Shown here in pieces: positions 10,433 to 21,600 of a DNA stretch of 64,000 nt; the stretch's first letter is position 1; each line of letters begins with the position of its first letter. Under the pieces are notes generated by a model, which saw only the letters and a list, made by a program, of their open reading frames with translations, had not been told where the DNA came from and did no database searches. Location: positions 186,001 to 250,000 of the forward strand of contig BGKB01000017.1 of NCBI GenBank assembly GCA_003116975.1. Direction: 5' to 3'. This DNA comes from Aurantiochytrium sp. KH105 (Eukaryota > Sar > Bigyra > Thraustochytrida > Thraustochytriidae). The translations under genes and the position numbers were made by a program.

Positions 10433-11846
10433 GGTCTTGATACGTATTTACTCTTCTGCACAGATCGTGAGAGTTCGAGATTTGCTGAAGTGCAGCAGGT
10501 AAAGTGTTGACTTCGTGTTGACCTGGTTTGTCCCAGTGCATGGTGATCAACCTTCCCTTTTGGCACGGAACTGCTGACGGTTTCTTTTCTGTGGATGTTG
10601 TTTTGTCCCATTTGATCTGGGATTGGCAATTTGCTGAGAACAGAGAGGCAAATGAAATGATGGACAGTGGCGCGTACTACCGTTGGACCTCATTCCAATG
10701 ATTGCGGAAAGAGTGAAACGCAATATTGGCGGCGGGTACTACCGTTGGACCCCATTCCAATGATTGCGGAAAGAGGGAAACGCAATGTTGGACAGCTGCG
10801 GCGGGTGCTACCGTTGGACCTTTTTTCAATGATTGCGGGGAGCGACTCTTCAGGAAGCCGAGCAGTTAGCTTCTCATAACAAGGTCCTGTGGCGGATGTC
10901 TAAAAGTCCGTTGGATTCTCGAAAAACCCTGACTGGCAGTCCGGGCCGAACCGGGCCGGGTCCGTTTCGAAGAAGGACGGTCCGTTCGTCTGGGCACCTT
11001 TTGGTAGCAAGTTTTCACAGCAAGGTCCTCTGAGGACCAAGTAAGGCCTCCGAAGAAACGGTTACACGAGGCGCGAGAACCCCCTTTTTGTTATTGCGAG
11101 CTCGATAACGTTTTGCAAAAAGAGAGAAGCTCTCGAGTTTCGCTCCTCCACGGTGTTTTTGCGTGCCATCGTCCGTGGCGTGTTAATGAGGCAAACGTAA
11201 CTCTTAGTCGTCAGACGAAAGTAGGCCTAACTGTAAAGCTAGTTTGCCTGACCCTTGCTGGCTGGTGAGGCTCATGCAGTCAACGCACTGCAGTCAACGC
11301 ACATTGTACGTGCCGGCCCCAAATGATAGTAGCCACGGTCACAGCCACGCTCACGGTCGAGGTCACGGTCACGGCGTCTTTCTGTGGCGAGGCCTGGTTC
11401 CCTTCTCTGCTGCACAGCCCGTAAAAAGGCTTTGTCCGGGCTAGCCCTCGCCGGCCGAATGCATGAACAGTGCGGAACACCAGTTTTGATTTGTCGAGCC
11501 CCGAGGCGATCTCCGGGCGCCCTCGCTCGCTCGCCGGGCCCGACTCGGCGTCCAGGGCGCGGCGGCATCGCGCGCGGCTGCCGCCCTCGATCGAGCGCTT
11601 GCGCGTCGCTCGCTCTTCTCTCCGTGCGCGCGAGTCGCGCGTGGGCGACGAGGCTTTGCAAGCCAACGACGGTTCATCGGCGAGGAGCAGCAGCAGCAGC
11701 AGCTGCTGCTGCAGCGGAGCTCGCCGCGCGCGCAGACAAAAGGGGAGACGTGACAGACCGCTGCTGACGTGTTGCTGACGCGAAGTCATTGACATCTGCC
11801 TTGTCGGCGGCGCGGCCGTGCGATCACTCGCGTATTTCGGAACGAG
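10433..11846. other. Divergent intergenic region with tandem repeats
   Basis: About 1.4 kb between the vWA gene (minus) and the UBX gene (plus). It contains a three-copy tandem repeat (10673-10842), two related pieces containing AAGGTCCT at about 10880 and 11023, a short GGTCACGGTCAC-type repeat near 11336-11375 and a CAG/CTG palindromic stretch near 11692-11713. No coding gene is supported. Confidence 0.5.
10673..10842 (+). repeat. Three-copy tandem repeat, 62- and 69-bp spacing
   Basis: The core TACCGTTGGACC followed by TTCCAATGATTGCGG (third copy: TTTCAATGATTGCGG) occurs three times in the same direction, starting at about 10675, 10737 and 10806. The second and third intervals differ by a 7-bp insertion (ACAGCTG-like). 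Lies upstream of both flanking genes; it may be regulatory or simply a minisatellite. Confidence 0.85.
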
Positions 11847-13442
11847 ATGGCGTCCGAAAAGGATGAGATCCTCAACAGATTCCAGGCCATGACCGGGACC
11901 GAAACAGCCTTTGCGCTCTCGTTCCTCGAGGCCAATGATTGGAAACTCCAAGAGGCCGTCGAGGTTTTCCTGGACGGAGGCGGCGCTGGCGGCGGTGCGG
12001 CAGCTTCAGGCGCAGGCGCAGCATCCTCTTCCTCTTCTTTTACGTCTCATGGAGCATCTGGTGGAAACGCCTCTAACATCGACGATGACCTTGTGAATCG
12101 CATCATGCAGCAGCAAGGGGTCGACAAATTGACGGCTCAGGCCATTGCACAAGCAGGGGGAGGCTCTGATGGCGCCACTGGAGACGACGAGGTACGTGCT
12201 CCGATCGCGCGGACCACGGGGCGCCTTTTTGACCAAGGCCACGATCCTAGCTTTCTCTTTGGCTTCGGAGGCCACGGAAACGACGCAACGAGCCGGTCGA
12301 ATCACGTCGCGTTCCGCAACTTTGAGCACGAGGCACGGCAACAGGAAGCACGCGCTCGCGACGAGCGAGCTCAGCGGGCCGCCCAAGGTCTCGGCACTTC
12401 GGCTCCTACCTCGGCGCCAAACACAAATCCTCGAGACATGCCGAGTGCCAACCGCGGAGTGGAGGAGAATGCCAATTACCATTATAGTAACGACGATGAC
12501 GACGATGATGGGGATAGCTACATGCGCGAGGGCGATCGGAATCTCCAGTCCATCTTTGAGCCTCCACGCGACATCATGTTTTCAGGCTCCTTTGAAGAAG
12601 CTCGCGATAAGGCCCGCTCTGAGAAGCGCTGGTTGCTCGTGAACATTCAGCATGACGACGAATTCTTCTCTTACGTCTTGAACCGGGATCTGTGGCAAGC
12701 CGACATGATCAAGGATGTGCTTCGGTCCTCGTTCATTTTCTTTCAGCGCGAACACAAGGATGCTGCGGCGCAGAATTATGTGCGTCTGTATAAGCCAACT
12801 ACGTTTCCTCATGTGGGAATCGTGGACGCACGTACGGGCGAACTTGTTGCAACGCTCGAGCTCAAGTCTCGCGCCACGGAAAAGGACCCTAATGACCTTC
12901 AGGCCCTCTTTCTCGAGAAAGTTAGTACATTTATGGAGAGCCACTCCATGGCACCCGTCAAATCGACGACACCGCCTCCTCCTTCTTCCTCTTCTGCGTC
13001 TACTACTGCTCCCGCGATTGCTCCTGCTGCCGCGCCAACGCCTGCGCCTGCGCCCTCTGTGGCCACGCCAGCAGCAGCTGGCGCTGTTGAGGGCACGGGT
13101 CCTGGAGGCCGAAGCACTGGAGAAGCAACTGGCGCAACTGGCAACGCTCAAGATCAAAGCATCTCCTACGAAGATCTCGAAGATGAGCCTGCGGCAGGGC
13201 AGGAAGGGGCGACTCAGGTTCGCGTGCGCCTTTTTGATGGCAAGATGGTGAATCGCTCGTTTTTGCAAACGCAAAAGATCTCGCAGCTCTTTGCACTCGT
13301 GCACTCGCTTGAGCCCGGCACATCGACGCGGCGCTTCGACATCATTGGCGGTTATCCACCCACATCACTTGTGGATAAGCAAGATGAGACTTTGGCTGAT
13401 AATGGCCTTATGCGAGCAAATTTAAAGGTTAAATGGATGTGA
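11847..13442 (+). CDS. UBA-UAS-UBX protein, Cdc48/p97 ubiquitin adaptor (UBXN7/FAF-like)
   Basis: 531 residues, single exon. Residues 14-46 form a UBA-like domain (TGTETAFALSFLEANDWKLQEAVEVF). A Gly/Ala/Ser linker and an Asp-rich stretch (near residue 215) follow. Residues ~235-370 are a UAS thioredoxin-like domain (IFEPPRDIMFSGSFEEARDKAR, then WLLVNIQ, FPHVGIVDARTGE). After a Pro/Ala-rich linker the C-terminal ~80 residues are a UBX domain (VRVRLFDGKMVNRSF ... TLADNGLMRANLKVKWM). UBX domains dock on the N domain of Cdc48/p97; UBA binds ubiquitin. The order UBA-UAS-UBX matches UBXN7/UBXD7. The usual FPR loop motif reads YPP here. Likely role: recruiting ubiquitylated substrates to Cdc48. Confidence 0.9.
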   Translation: MASEKDEILNRFQAMTGTETAFALSFLEANDWKLQEAVEVFLDGGGAGGGAAASGAGAASSSSSFTSHGASGGNASNIDDDLVNRIMQQQGVDKLTAQAIAQAGGGSDGATGDDEVRAPIARTTGRLFDQGHDPSFLFGFGGHGNDATSRSNHVAFRNFEHEARQQEARARDERAQRAAQGLGTSAPTSAPNTNPRDMPSANRGVEENANYHYSNDDDDDDGDSYMREGDRNLQSIFEPPRDIMFSGSFEEARDKARSEKRWLLVNIQHDDEFFSYVLNRDLWQADMIKDVLRSSFIFFQREHKDAAAQNYVRLYKPTTFPHVGIVDARTGELVATLELKSRATEKDPNDLQALFLEKVSTFMESHSMAPVKSTTPPPPSSSSASTTAPAIAPAAAPTPAPAPSVATPAAAGAVEGTGPGGRSTGEATGATGNAQDQSISYEDLEDEPAAGQEGATQVRVRLFDGKMVNRSFLQTQKISQLFALVHSLEPGTSTRRFDIIGGYPPTSLVDKQDETLADNGLMRANLKVKWM

Positions 13443-13697
13443 AACGTACCATGAGATTGTCGAGACTTTGTTTTGTTTTTGCAGCACCATGATGGTAGGA
13501 CGTGCGACCAAATTATGCAATAATTTTTTGCACGCGTCCAAAAGAGCAATGAGGCAAGTCCAATGATAAAAACATATAAACCGTTCTGACAAGCAAAAGG
13601 TGCAAGGCAAGGAAGCCAACAATCAAGAGAAAGGAGGAAACAAGAAAAGTATTTTCTTCTCAAAAAAAACAACAACATGCTCTTATTTTAATTCCAT

Positions 13698-15268
13698 TCA
13701 GAGCGCTCCGACCAGGCCCTGATTCTTTGCCTCGGCGTCTTGCGGGGCCGTGAGGCCATGTTGCTGGGCGACGGGGTCCTGGCCCCAGTTCACATAGTCT
13801 GGGGACTCGCTGGCGTGGTACTCCTCGGCCAAGCTCGAGACGATCTCGCGCGCGCTGTCGAACTCTTCGAGCGTGTCCGCAAACATGGGCTGCTGGCGGT
13901 AATTCTCGAGAAAGGCGTTGCGCTTGCGGAGACGGTCATAGGAGCGAATGGCTCGGCTAAAGAGTTCCTTCATGCAGGTGTGATTGGCGAGCATCATACC
14001 AGAGACCTTGTTCTGCGTTTCCACATACGGTGACTTGCGCGAAAGCGCGACTTGAATTGAGGCCGGGCCCCAGGGGATAAAGTTTACAAGTTTGCGCTCG
14101 CGAATGCGCTGCAGGGATTTGTGCACCTGGCTGGGGTCGTCGATGTCACCCTGGATAATGTTGAGAATGGAAATGTAGCATCCGCGCCGCGTCGAAGCCG
14201 AAACCATCGAGTTCTTGGCCTGCAGCAAGCGCCGCATCACGTCCAGCACCGTCGTCTTGCGGACGGCACTCGTCTGTGACTGCAGGGTCAGCGGGGTGTA
14301 CCCGCACATGAGAAAGTGGCAGCGCGGGGTGGGAATCAGAGAGGCCACCAACCCAATCAGATCATTGTTCATGTACCCTGGGTATCGCAGCGTCGTTGTG
14401 CTTGCAGCCATGACGGTACTCACCAACGAGTTTAGTTGCGAAACGCTTGGGTTGCTGATCCGGAGACGCTCCGTGGCAATGCGATTGAGCGCCGTGTTGT
14501 CAAGCACCACAACGCAGTCCGCATTGAGCGCTAGACGCTTGAGCGAGAGAAGCGAGTTATAAGGCTGAACGACAACGTCGCTCGTGCCGACACCCACACC
14601 CGATGACTCGCCGTGCGACTGGTTTGGGAATACCGAGTACGTCTGGATGAGCTTTTTGGGAAAGTGATCGTTGAGCTTCTCCAAGAGGTACGATCCCATG
14701 CCGGACCCAGTACCACCAGCGATGGAATGACAAAGCACGAAGCCCTCTAGACTCTCGCTACCATCGGCCTCGCGATCAATCATATCCATGAGTTCCTCAT
14801 GCAACTTTTCGCCCTGCGCGTGGCCTGAGGCCCAGTTGTTACCTGCGCCGCCTCCATCCTTGGACACGAAAATGTTTTCGGAATTGAAGAGGTGCCGATA
14901 CGGCGAGTTCATGATGCCGTTGATGACACGGGGCTCCAAGTCCATGAGAATGGCGCGCGGGATGTAATGTTCGTCATCAGCTTGATAAAAGAAGACGTCT
15001 TTTCGGTCGGTTCCGTTGAGCGCATACGGTTGCAGGACGCCATCGGGCGAGATACCGTGCTCCGCGCTAATCTGTTTCCAGAACTCGCTTGCAACTGCAC
15101 GTCAAAGCATAAACACACCAAATAAAGAGACAGCGAAGGGCGTAATGTTAGTCTCGCTCTTGCTTCATGGGGCGCCCGCACGCTTGCGGCTTCCGAGTCC
15201 TCGTCTGCGCCGCACTTACTCTGGTTGCCGCACTGCCCGACCTGCAGCGTGATGATTTCGCGGGGCAT
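13698..15268 (-). CDS. TUBG: Gamma-tubulin (two exons)
   Basis: Exon 1 (15268-15220) encodes [16 protein letters not shown] plus the first base of the Ile codon; exon 2 (15094-13698) restores the frame as [21 protein letters not shown]. The intron (15219-15095, 125 nt) has a GTAAGT donor and a TGCAG acceptor in phase 1. The joined product is 481 residues, normal for gamma-tubulin (450-475). The tubulin nucleotide signature GGTGSGMGS is intact, as are QPYNS and the gamma-specific [16 protein letters not shown] segment. Gamma-tubulin nucleates microtubules at the MTOC. The C-terminal tail ([12 protein letters not shown]) is slightly longer than usual. The conserved N-terminus makes the exon-1 start secure. 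Confidence 0.96.
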
Positions 15269-15624
15269 GTTTTTCTTCTTGGCTTGCTGCGCCGCTGGCG
15301 CTCGCTACTCCGGACAGCCACGAGCGCGAGCCCGACGAGTGTCGATACGCAGATCTATCCCGCTGTCGTGGCGGTCGCCGTCTGTCGCGGCTGGTGCGCG
15401 GGAGAGGGCGCGCGCGCGCGCGCGTGCGGTCGAAAGAAAGATAGACGGCTGATCTGGGTCTGGTGCGCTCACCATTAACGGCGACGGTTAGACGCCAATC
15501 AGCAAAAGAGAGGAGGGAGGGGCTTTATGGACATTCGCAACGGAGAGAGAACAGGCTCGACAGGGACAAACTGTAAATCCAATCCAAGTGCGAGACGCGC
15601 AAGCGAGCGAGCCTCCGGTTCGGG
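15269..15624. other. Short intergenic spacer
   Basis: 356 bp between the gamma-tubulin start and the stop of the long LRR gene, both on the minus strand. It contains a GCGCGC run (15408-15424) that is probably part of the gamma-tubulin promoter/leader. No gene seen. Confidence 0.5.
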
Positions 15625-18600
15625 TTAGGACAAGTCATGCTTTTTCTGAAAATCGGGGTGACTCGGTGTTGAAATTGATTGTTGATAATCTCTTGGTGAT
15701 GTGATCATGAGCTCGGGAAGAATGTCTTTGGCGTTCTCGTCGGCCTCGGTCATAGCCGCGTGACGGCGGCGACGAATGCCGACAGCGGCAAAATCGGAGA
15801 CGGCCACAAATGCACCAGCCATAGGACCCACAAAAAGCGCCAGCGGCACAGCCGGCAACTCGCTGACGTCGCCGGCGACTCGCTTGTGTTGCTCACCTGG
15901 AGTGTCGCAGACTTGGTCACAACCTGCAGAGATTGCGTCGAGTTCGACTCAAGCGCACGCCGCTCCCCGGCCGAGGACGTCCAGGACGGCGTCGAGCATG
16001 TGTCGACCACAGCCGTCACCGTGATCTCCATGGTCGACGTCGTTTCGGTAAACTCGCCAAAGACCCACTCGTTGGGCGTGAAGATGAAGCTGTCCACGTT
16101 GCGCGTCGACATGCTTTGGCAACCTTGGTGGCCCTTATCATCGACCGCAAAGACGGCACCATTCGCAATTGTGAACGCGTTCGAGTTCTCCGCGTAGAAC
16201 GGTGCGCACGTGTTGTCAGAGCTGCCGGCGGCTTCAAAGCGGCAAAAGTGTCCGTCCTCGTACCACGGTGTTTGCACCAGTTGCATCCAGTCCACCTTGT
16301 CCTCGACCGCAAAGTTGCGCCGGTACAGACCGTTCGCCATCGAGACCTCGACGTTCACCACACGCAGCGTCACGGACCCCGTCGGCGGAATGTTCGAGAA
16401 AGCGATGGTCGCTGTGATGGGGTTGTTGAGGTTCGCGCCATCGATGGTGAGGTCCACGGGATAAGTGCCGGTGACGTCCGTCTGCGCAGCAGGAACCGGG
16501 CAGTCCGATGTAAAGACCTTGTCGTTGACGATGGTTGGATCCTTGAGTGAACCCGTCTCGGCAAAGTCAGCGTACGTGAAGGTGGCCTGAACGTCGAGTG
16601 CGCTCAGATAGTCGAAGCTGCACGATGTTGTTTCTGCGCTGACCTCGCGGGCCATGGGCAGACACTCGGTGCTCGTCAGCTCGACGATGCATTCGTAAGT
16701 GCCATTGATCGCAGTCTCGTCGGTACACGAAAAGTCGCCAGGTTCGAGCAGAACGTCGCCCATGGTGGGGTTGGCAAGAATGGTCTTCTCCGTTGGCTCA
16801 ATGGAAGTGACGAGACGGATGGTGTACTTGGTCTTGCCCATGGCCACAACACGGTCGCTGCACGGCTCGAAAGAGTAGTCGGCAATCTTCATGACGAGCT
16901 GATTGACGTTGGCGTCCGACGTGGGCTCGACGCCATTGTCGAGACGAGCGTAAAAGTCAATCGTGGCCTGGTCGTCAGCGAGGCTGGGCTTGGTATCGAT
17001 GTCGAGGTCGCACTCAGCTGGCAAGGTGAAACTGAGGAACTGCTCGACGTGGTAGACAATCTCACTGCCAGACTCGGAGAGCTTGCTTGGGTCCGTGATA
17101 CATGTGCTCAGGCGCTGCCCGAGCTCGGCCGAGGGGATGCTGGCGCTGTACTTGAAGGTCTCTGACACCGGAAGGGTCTCTGTGCACGCTGCGTCGCTGG
17201 CATCGCCGAGCTTGAGCGTCACCGTCGGAGGATAGGGGCAGCTCTCCGAGGTGAAGGTGTTGCGACGAAGCTCGACATAGGTGTAGTACCTGTCGGTATC
17301 TTCTGTGTCGTCGGCGGTGTAGAACACGTCGACGAGAAAGTATGGCTGGTCGCGCTCATCAATCGTGAAGATGTGCACCGGGTGTGGGTAGACTTGGACG
17401 GAGCCAGAGGCCATGCCGAGGTCTTGGAGAAAGTAGACGAACTCGAGATCATCCACCTGGTATTCGTCAGCATTTTGAAAGGTTTCATTGAGGTTGACGA
17501 TGCAGCCGCCGGAGTCATCAACGGCAGCGGTGAGGGTGATCAGCTTGGGCTCGATGGCCTCGCTGCGCGAGCGGAGCACAGCTATGGATTGCGTGCAGCT
17601 GAGCGCTGCAGGTGATGCGTTTGTGTCAGCATCAATAGGCACGAGGCGCATATGGGTGAGGTCAACATCGGCCAGATCATCGACAACGATCTTGTCCCAA
17701 AGCTCGCCATTTCGGTCCGGGCCCAGTCGATCAGCGTCCGCAAGGGTCTCAAAAACGAAGCTGGAGGTGTTGCGAGAATCAAAGACCTCGGCCTCGCAAC
17801 AATCCGTGCAGTGGCAAAAGGTTAGAGAGATGGTACACTCGGCATAAATCGGGTCATCAGCTTCGATTTCAACTGCAGGATCAAAATCGGGCAGGGCGTC
17901 TGAGCCACAAAGTGAGTTCTCTTTGACATTGAGAGAAGTGAGTGATGGAAGAGACGCAAGAGCAGCCGGGATAGAGATGAGCTTGTTGCCAGAAACATTT
18001 AAGCTGACGAGATTCTCGAGGGTTAAAAGAGTGTCACCGGGTAGGTCGAAGAGCTCACTATCGATGAAGTCAAGGGCTGTAAGCGAGCTAGGCAGTGATG
18101 AAGGGAAGGCCGGCTGGCCAATGCACTCGAGACGCAGCGTGTCAGAGGGGACGTTATCGGGGTCGCAGGCCGTGTCGTCACAGTGGCAGTCGTCAATCTC
18201 TGTCGGCTCGGCCGTAAAATTACACAAGTCGAATTCCCCAGTTCCTTCATATGGCCTGTATGACCCGGTGAGGGAGGCAGGAAGAACTGGCTGCGGCCCG
18301 CAGAGAGGAACGTTATCAATGTCTCTGTGCATCGAAATCGTGTGAGCTTTCTTGCACTGCTATTTTCTCACGAAGGACTTACAGTCTGGTCAGACTTGTC
18401 AGGCTACTGAGCGCTTGAGGAAGCTCCGTAAGATCTGTGTCTGCGATGTTCCTGTTCGATCAATTGTGAGTAAGTTGACCACTGTTTTCAATGAGCGAGT
18501 GTGTTGAACGTACAGTGAAGAGAGCTGTGTGAGTGCGGACAGACTTTCGGGAAGAGATATGAGAGGGTTGACATGCAGGTATCTATAACAAGAATCAAAT

Positions 18601-21600
18601 TGTTAGTTCCGTTCCAGCGGTTTGTTCGCGTTAGAGTGTATGCGATATCTTCCTCGACAATTCATGGTGGAAAAAAGTCACTTTGACGTTTCACGTACAA
18701 TTGATGCAGCTTGGTCAAAGCCCCAATCGAAGAGGGTAATTCCGTGAGCTCGTTGTTGTTGATATCTCTGCAGTAAAGGTTTGGGGGAAAGCGAATGTTA
18801 GTGGCAACTCTTTTAGGTCTCGTCAACCATTCGATGACGTTGTCTGGCTTACAGGTAGGCAAGCTTGGAAAGTCCAGAAATGCTCTCGGGGAGGGACGTG
18901 AGCTGGTTGGACCCGATTTGTCTGTTTGCTCGTGTTCAAGTGTAAGCGTCATCTAAAATTCCAGGAGCACGACCAGCTTCGGTCACTTTCACGTACAATT
19001 GATGCAGCTCGGCCAAAGCCCCAATCGAGGAAGGCAATTCCGTGAGCTCGTTGTTGTTGATATCTCTGCAGTAAAGGTTTTGGGAAAAGCGAATGTTAGC
19101 GGCAACTCTTTTAGGTCTCGTCAACCATTCGATGATGTTGTCTGGCTTACAGGTAGGCAAGCTCGGACAGTCCCGAAATACTGCCGGGGAGGGACGTGAG
19201 CTGGTTGTTCCATGTTCCCCTGTTTGCTCGTGTTCAAGTGTAAGCGTCATCTTCTAGAATTCCAGGAGCTTTGGTCACTTTCACGTACAGAAAAGTCAGC
19301 TTGGTCAAAGCCTCGATCGAGGAAGGCAATTCTGTGAGTTTGTTGTTGTCGATGTTTCTGCAGTAAAGGTTTTGGAGAAAGCGAATATTAGTGGCAACAC
19401 TTTTTGGTCTCGTCAACCACCCGATGAGTTCATCTGACTTACAGGTGAGAAAGCTCGGAAAGCCCTGAAATACTGTCGGGGAGGGACGTGAGCATGTTGG
19501 ATGATGAGAAGCTGTTGTTCGCATGCTTGCGTCGTGAGTGTGCTTGTACGTTTCTTGCAAACAAAAAGCACGATTGGCTTTGGTCACTTTCACGTACAAT
19601 TGTTGGAGCTTGGTCAAAGCCCCGATCGAAGAAGGCAACTCTGTGAGCTTGTTGAGACCGATAAACCTGCATTAAAGGTTTTGGAAAAAGCAAATGTTAG
19701 TTGCAATTCTTGTAGGTCTCGTCGATCATTTGATGACTTCATCTGTCTTACAGGAAGGTGAGTTCGGAAAGACCCGAAATGCTCTCAGGGAGGGACGTGA
19801 GCTGATTGATAAAGGATTTCCTGTTTTGCTCGTGTTCAAGTGTCAGTGTCATCTTTCTAATTTTCTAAGAGCACGGCCAGCTTCGACCATTTTAACGTAC
19901 AGGTAAAGCAGCTTGGTCAAAGCCCCAATCGAGGAAGGCAACTCCGTGAGCTTGTTGTTGTAGATGTTTCTGCAGTAAAGGTTTTGGAAAAAGCGAATGT
20001 TAGTGGCAACTCTTTCAGGTCACGTCAACTATTTAATGACATCATCTGACTCACAGTGCGGTAAGTTCGGAAAGCCCAGAAATACTGTCGGGAAGGGACG
20101 TGAGCTGGTTACCGCTGATTTGTCTGTTTTTGTTCGCGTTTTTATAAAAGAGTAAGTGTCATCTTTCCGATCTTCTAGGAGCACGACCAGCTTCGGTCAG
20201 TTTCACGTACAATCTAGTCAGCTTGGTCAAAGCCTCAATCGAAGAGGGCAATCCCGTGAGCTTGTTATTGGGAATGTATCTGCAGTTAAGGTTTCAGAAA
20301 AAGCGAATGTTAGTGGCAACTCTCATAGGTCCCGTCAACTATCCGATGAGATCGTTTGACTTACAGGTCGGTAAGCTCGGATAGTCCGGAAATACTCTCA
20401 GGGAGGGACGTGAGCGGATTGCCGTATGAGAACCTGTGGTGCGCGTGCTTGCGTTCGTGAGTGTGCTTGTACGTTTCTTGCAGACAAAAAGCACGACCAG
20501 CTTCGGTCACTTTCACGTACAATTCTTGGAGCTTGGTCAGAGCCCCGATCGAGGAAGGCAATTCCGTGAGCTTGTTGTTGTAAATTTTTCTGTAGTGAAG
20601 GTTTTGGAAAAAGCAAATGTGAGCGGCAACTCTTTCAGATCTCGTCAAGCACCCGATGAGATCATCTGACTTACAGAGTGGTAAGCTCGGTAAGCCCCGA
20701 AATGCTCTCGGGAAGGGCCGTGAGCTGATTGGAATGTAGATCTCTGTTGTTCGTGTGCTTGTGTTCGTCAGTGTGCTTGTACGTTTCTTGCAGACAAAGA
20801 GCACGACCAGCTCCGGTCACTTTCACGTACAAGTCAGTCAGCTTGGTCAAAGCCCCAATCGAGGAAGGCAACTCCGTGATCTTGTTGTTGTGGATGTTTC
20901 TGCAGTAAAGGTTTTGGAAAGCGAACGTTAGTGGCAACTCTTTTAGGTCTCGTCAACTATCCGATGAGATCATTTGACGTACAGGTCGGTAAGCTCGGAT
21001 AGTCCGGAAATACTCTCAGGGAGGGACGTGAGCAGATTGAACTCTAAGGACCTGTGGTGCGCGTGCTGTTGTTCGTGAGTGTGCTTGTACGTTTCTAGCA
21101 GGCAAAGAGCACGATAGGTCTCGTCAATCACCCGATGAGATCATCTGACTTACAGAGTGGTAAGCTCGGAAAGCCCAGATATACTCTCAGGGAGGGACGT
21201 GAGCAGATTGTTCTGTGAGGACCTGTGGGCGCGTGCTCTTGTTCGTGAGTGTGCTTGTACGCTTCTTGCAGACAAAGAGCACGACCAGCTTCGGTCAGTT
21301 TCACTTACAAGGTGTGCAGCTTGGTCAGAGCCCCGATCGAGGAAGGCAATTCCGTGAGCTTGTTGTTGTGGATTTCTCTGTAGCGAAGGTTTTGGAAAAA
21401 GCAAATGTTAGCGGCGACTTGCATAGGTCTCGTCAATCACCCAATGTGATCATCTGACTTACAGAGTGGTAAGCTCGGATAGTCCGGAAATACTGTCGGG
21501 GAGGGACGTGAGCAGATTGTATGCTAAAGAGCTGTTGTACGCGTGTTTGCGTTCGTGAGTGTGCTTGTACGTTCTTGCAAGCAACGAGTTCGACCAGCGT

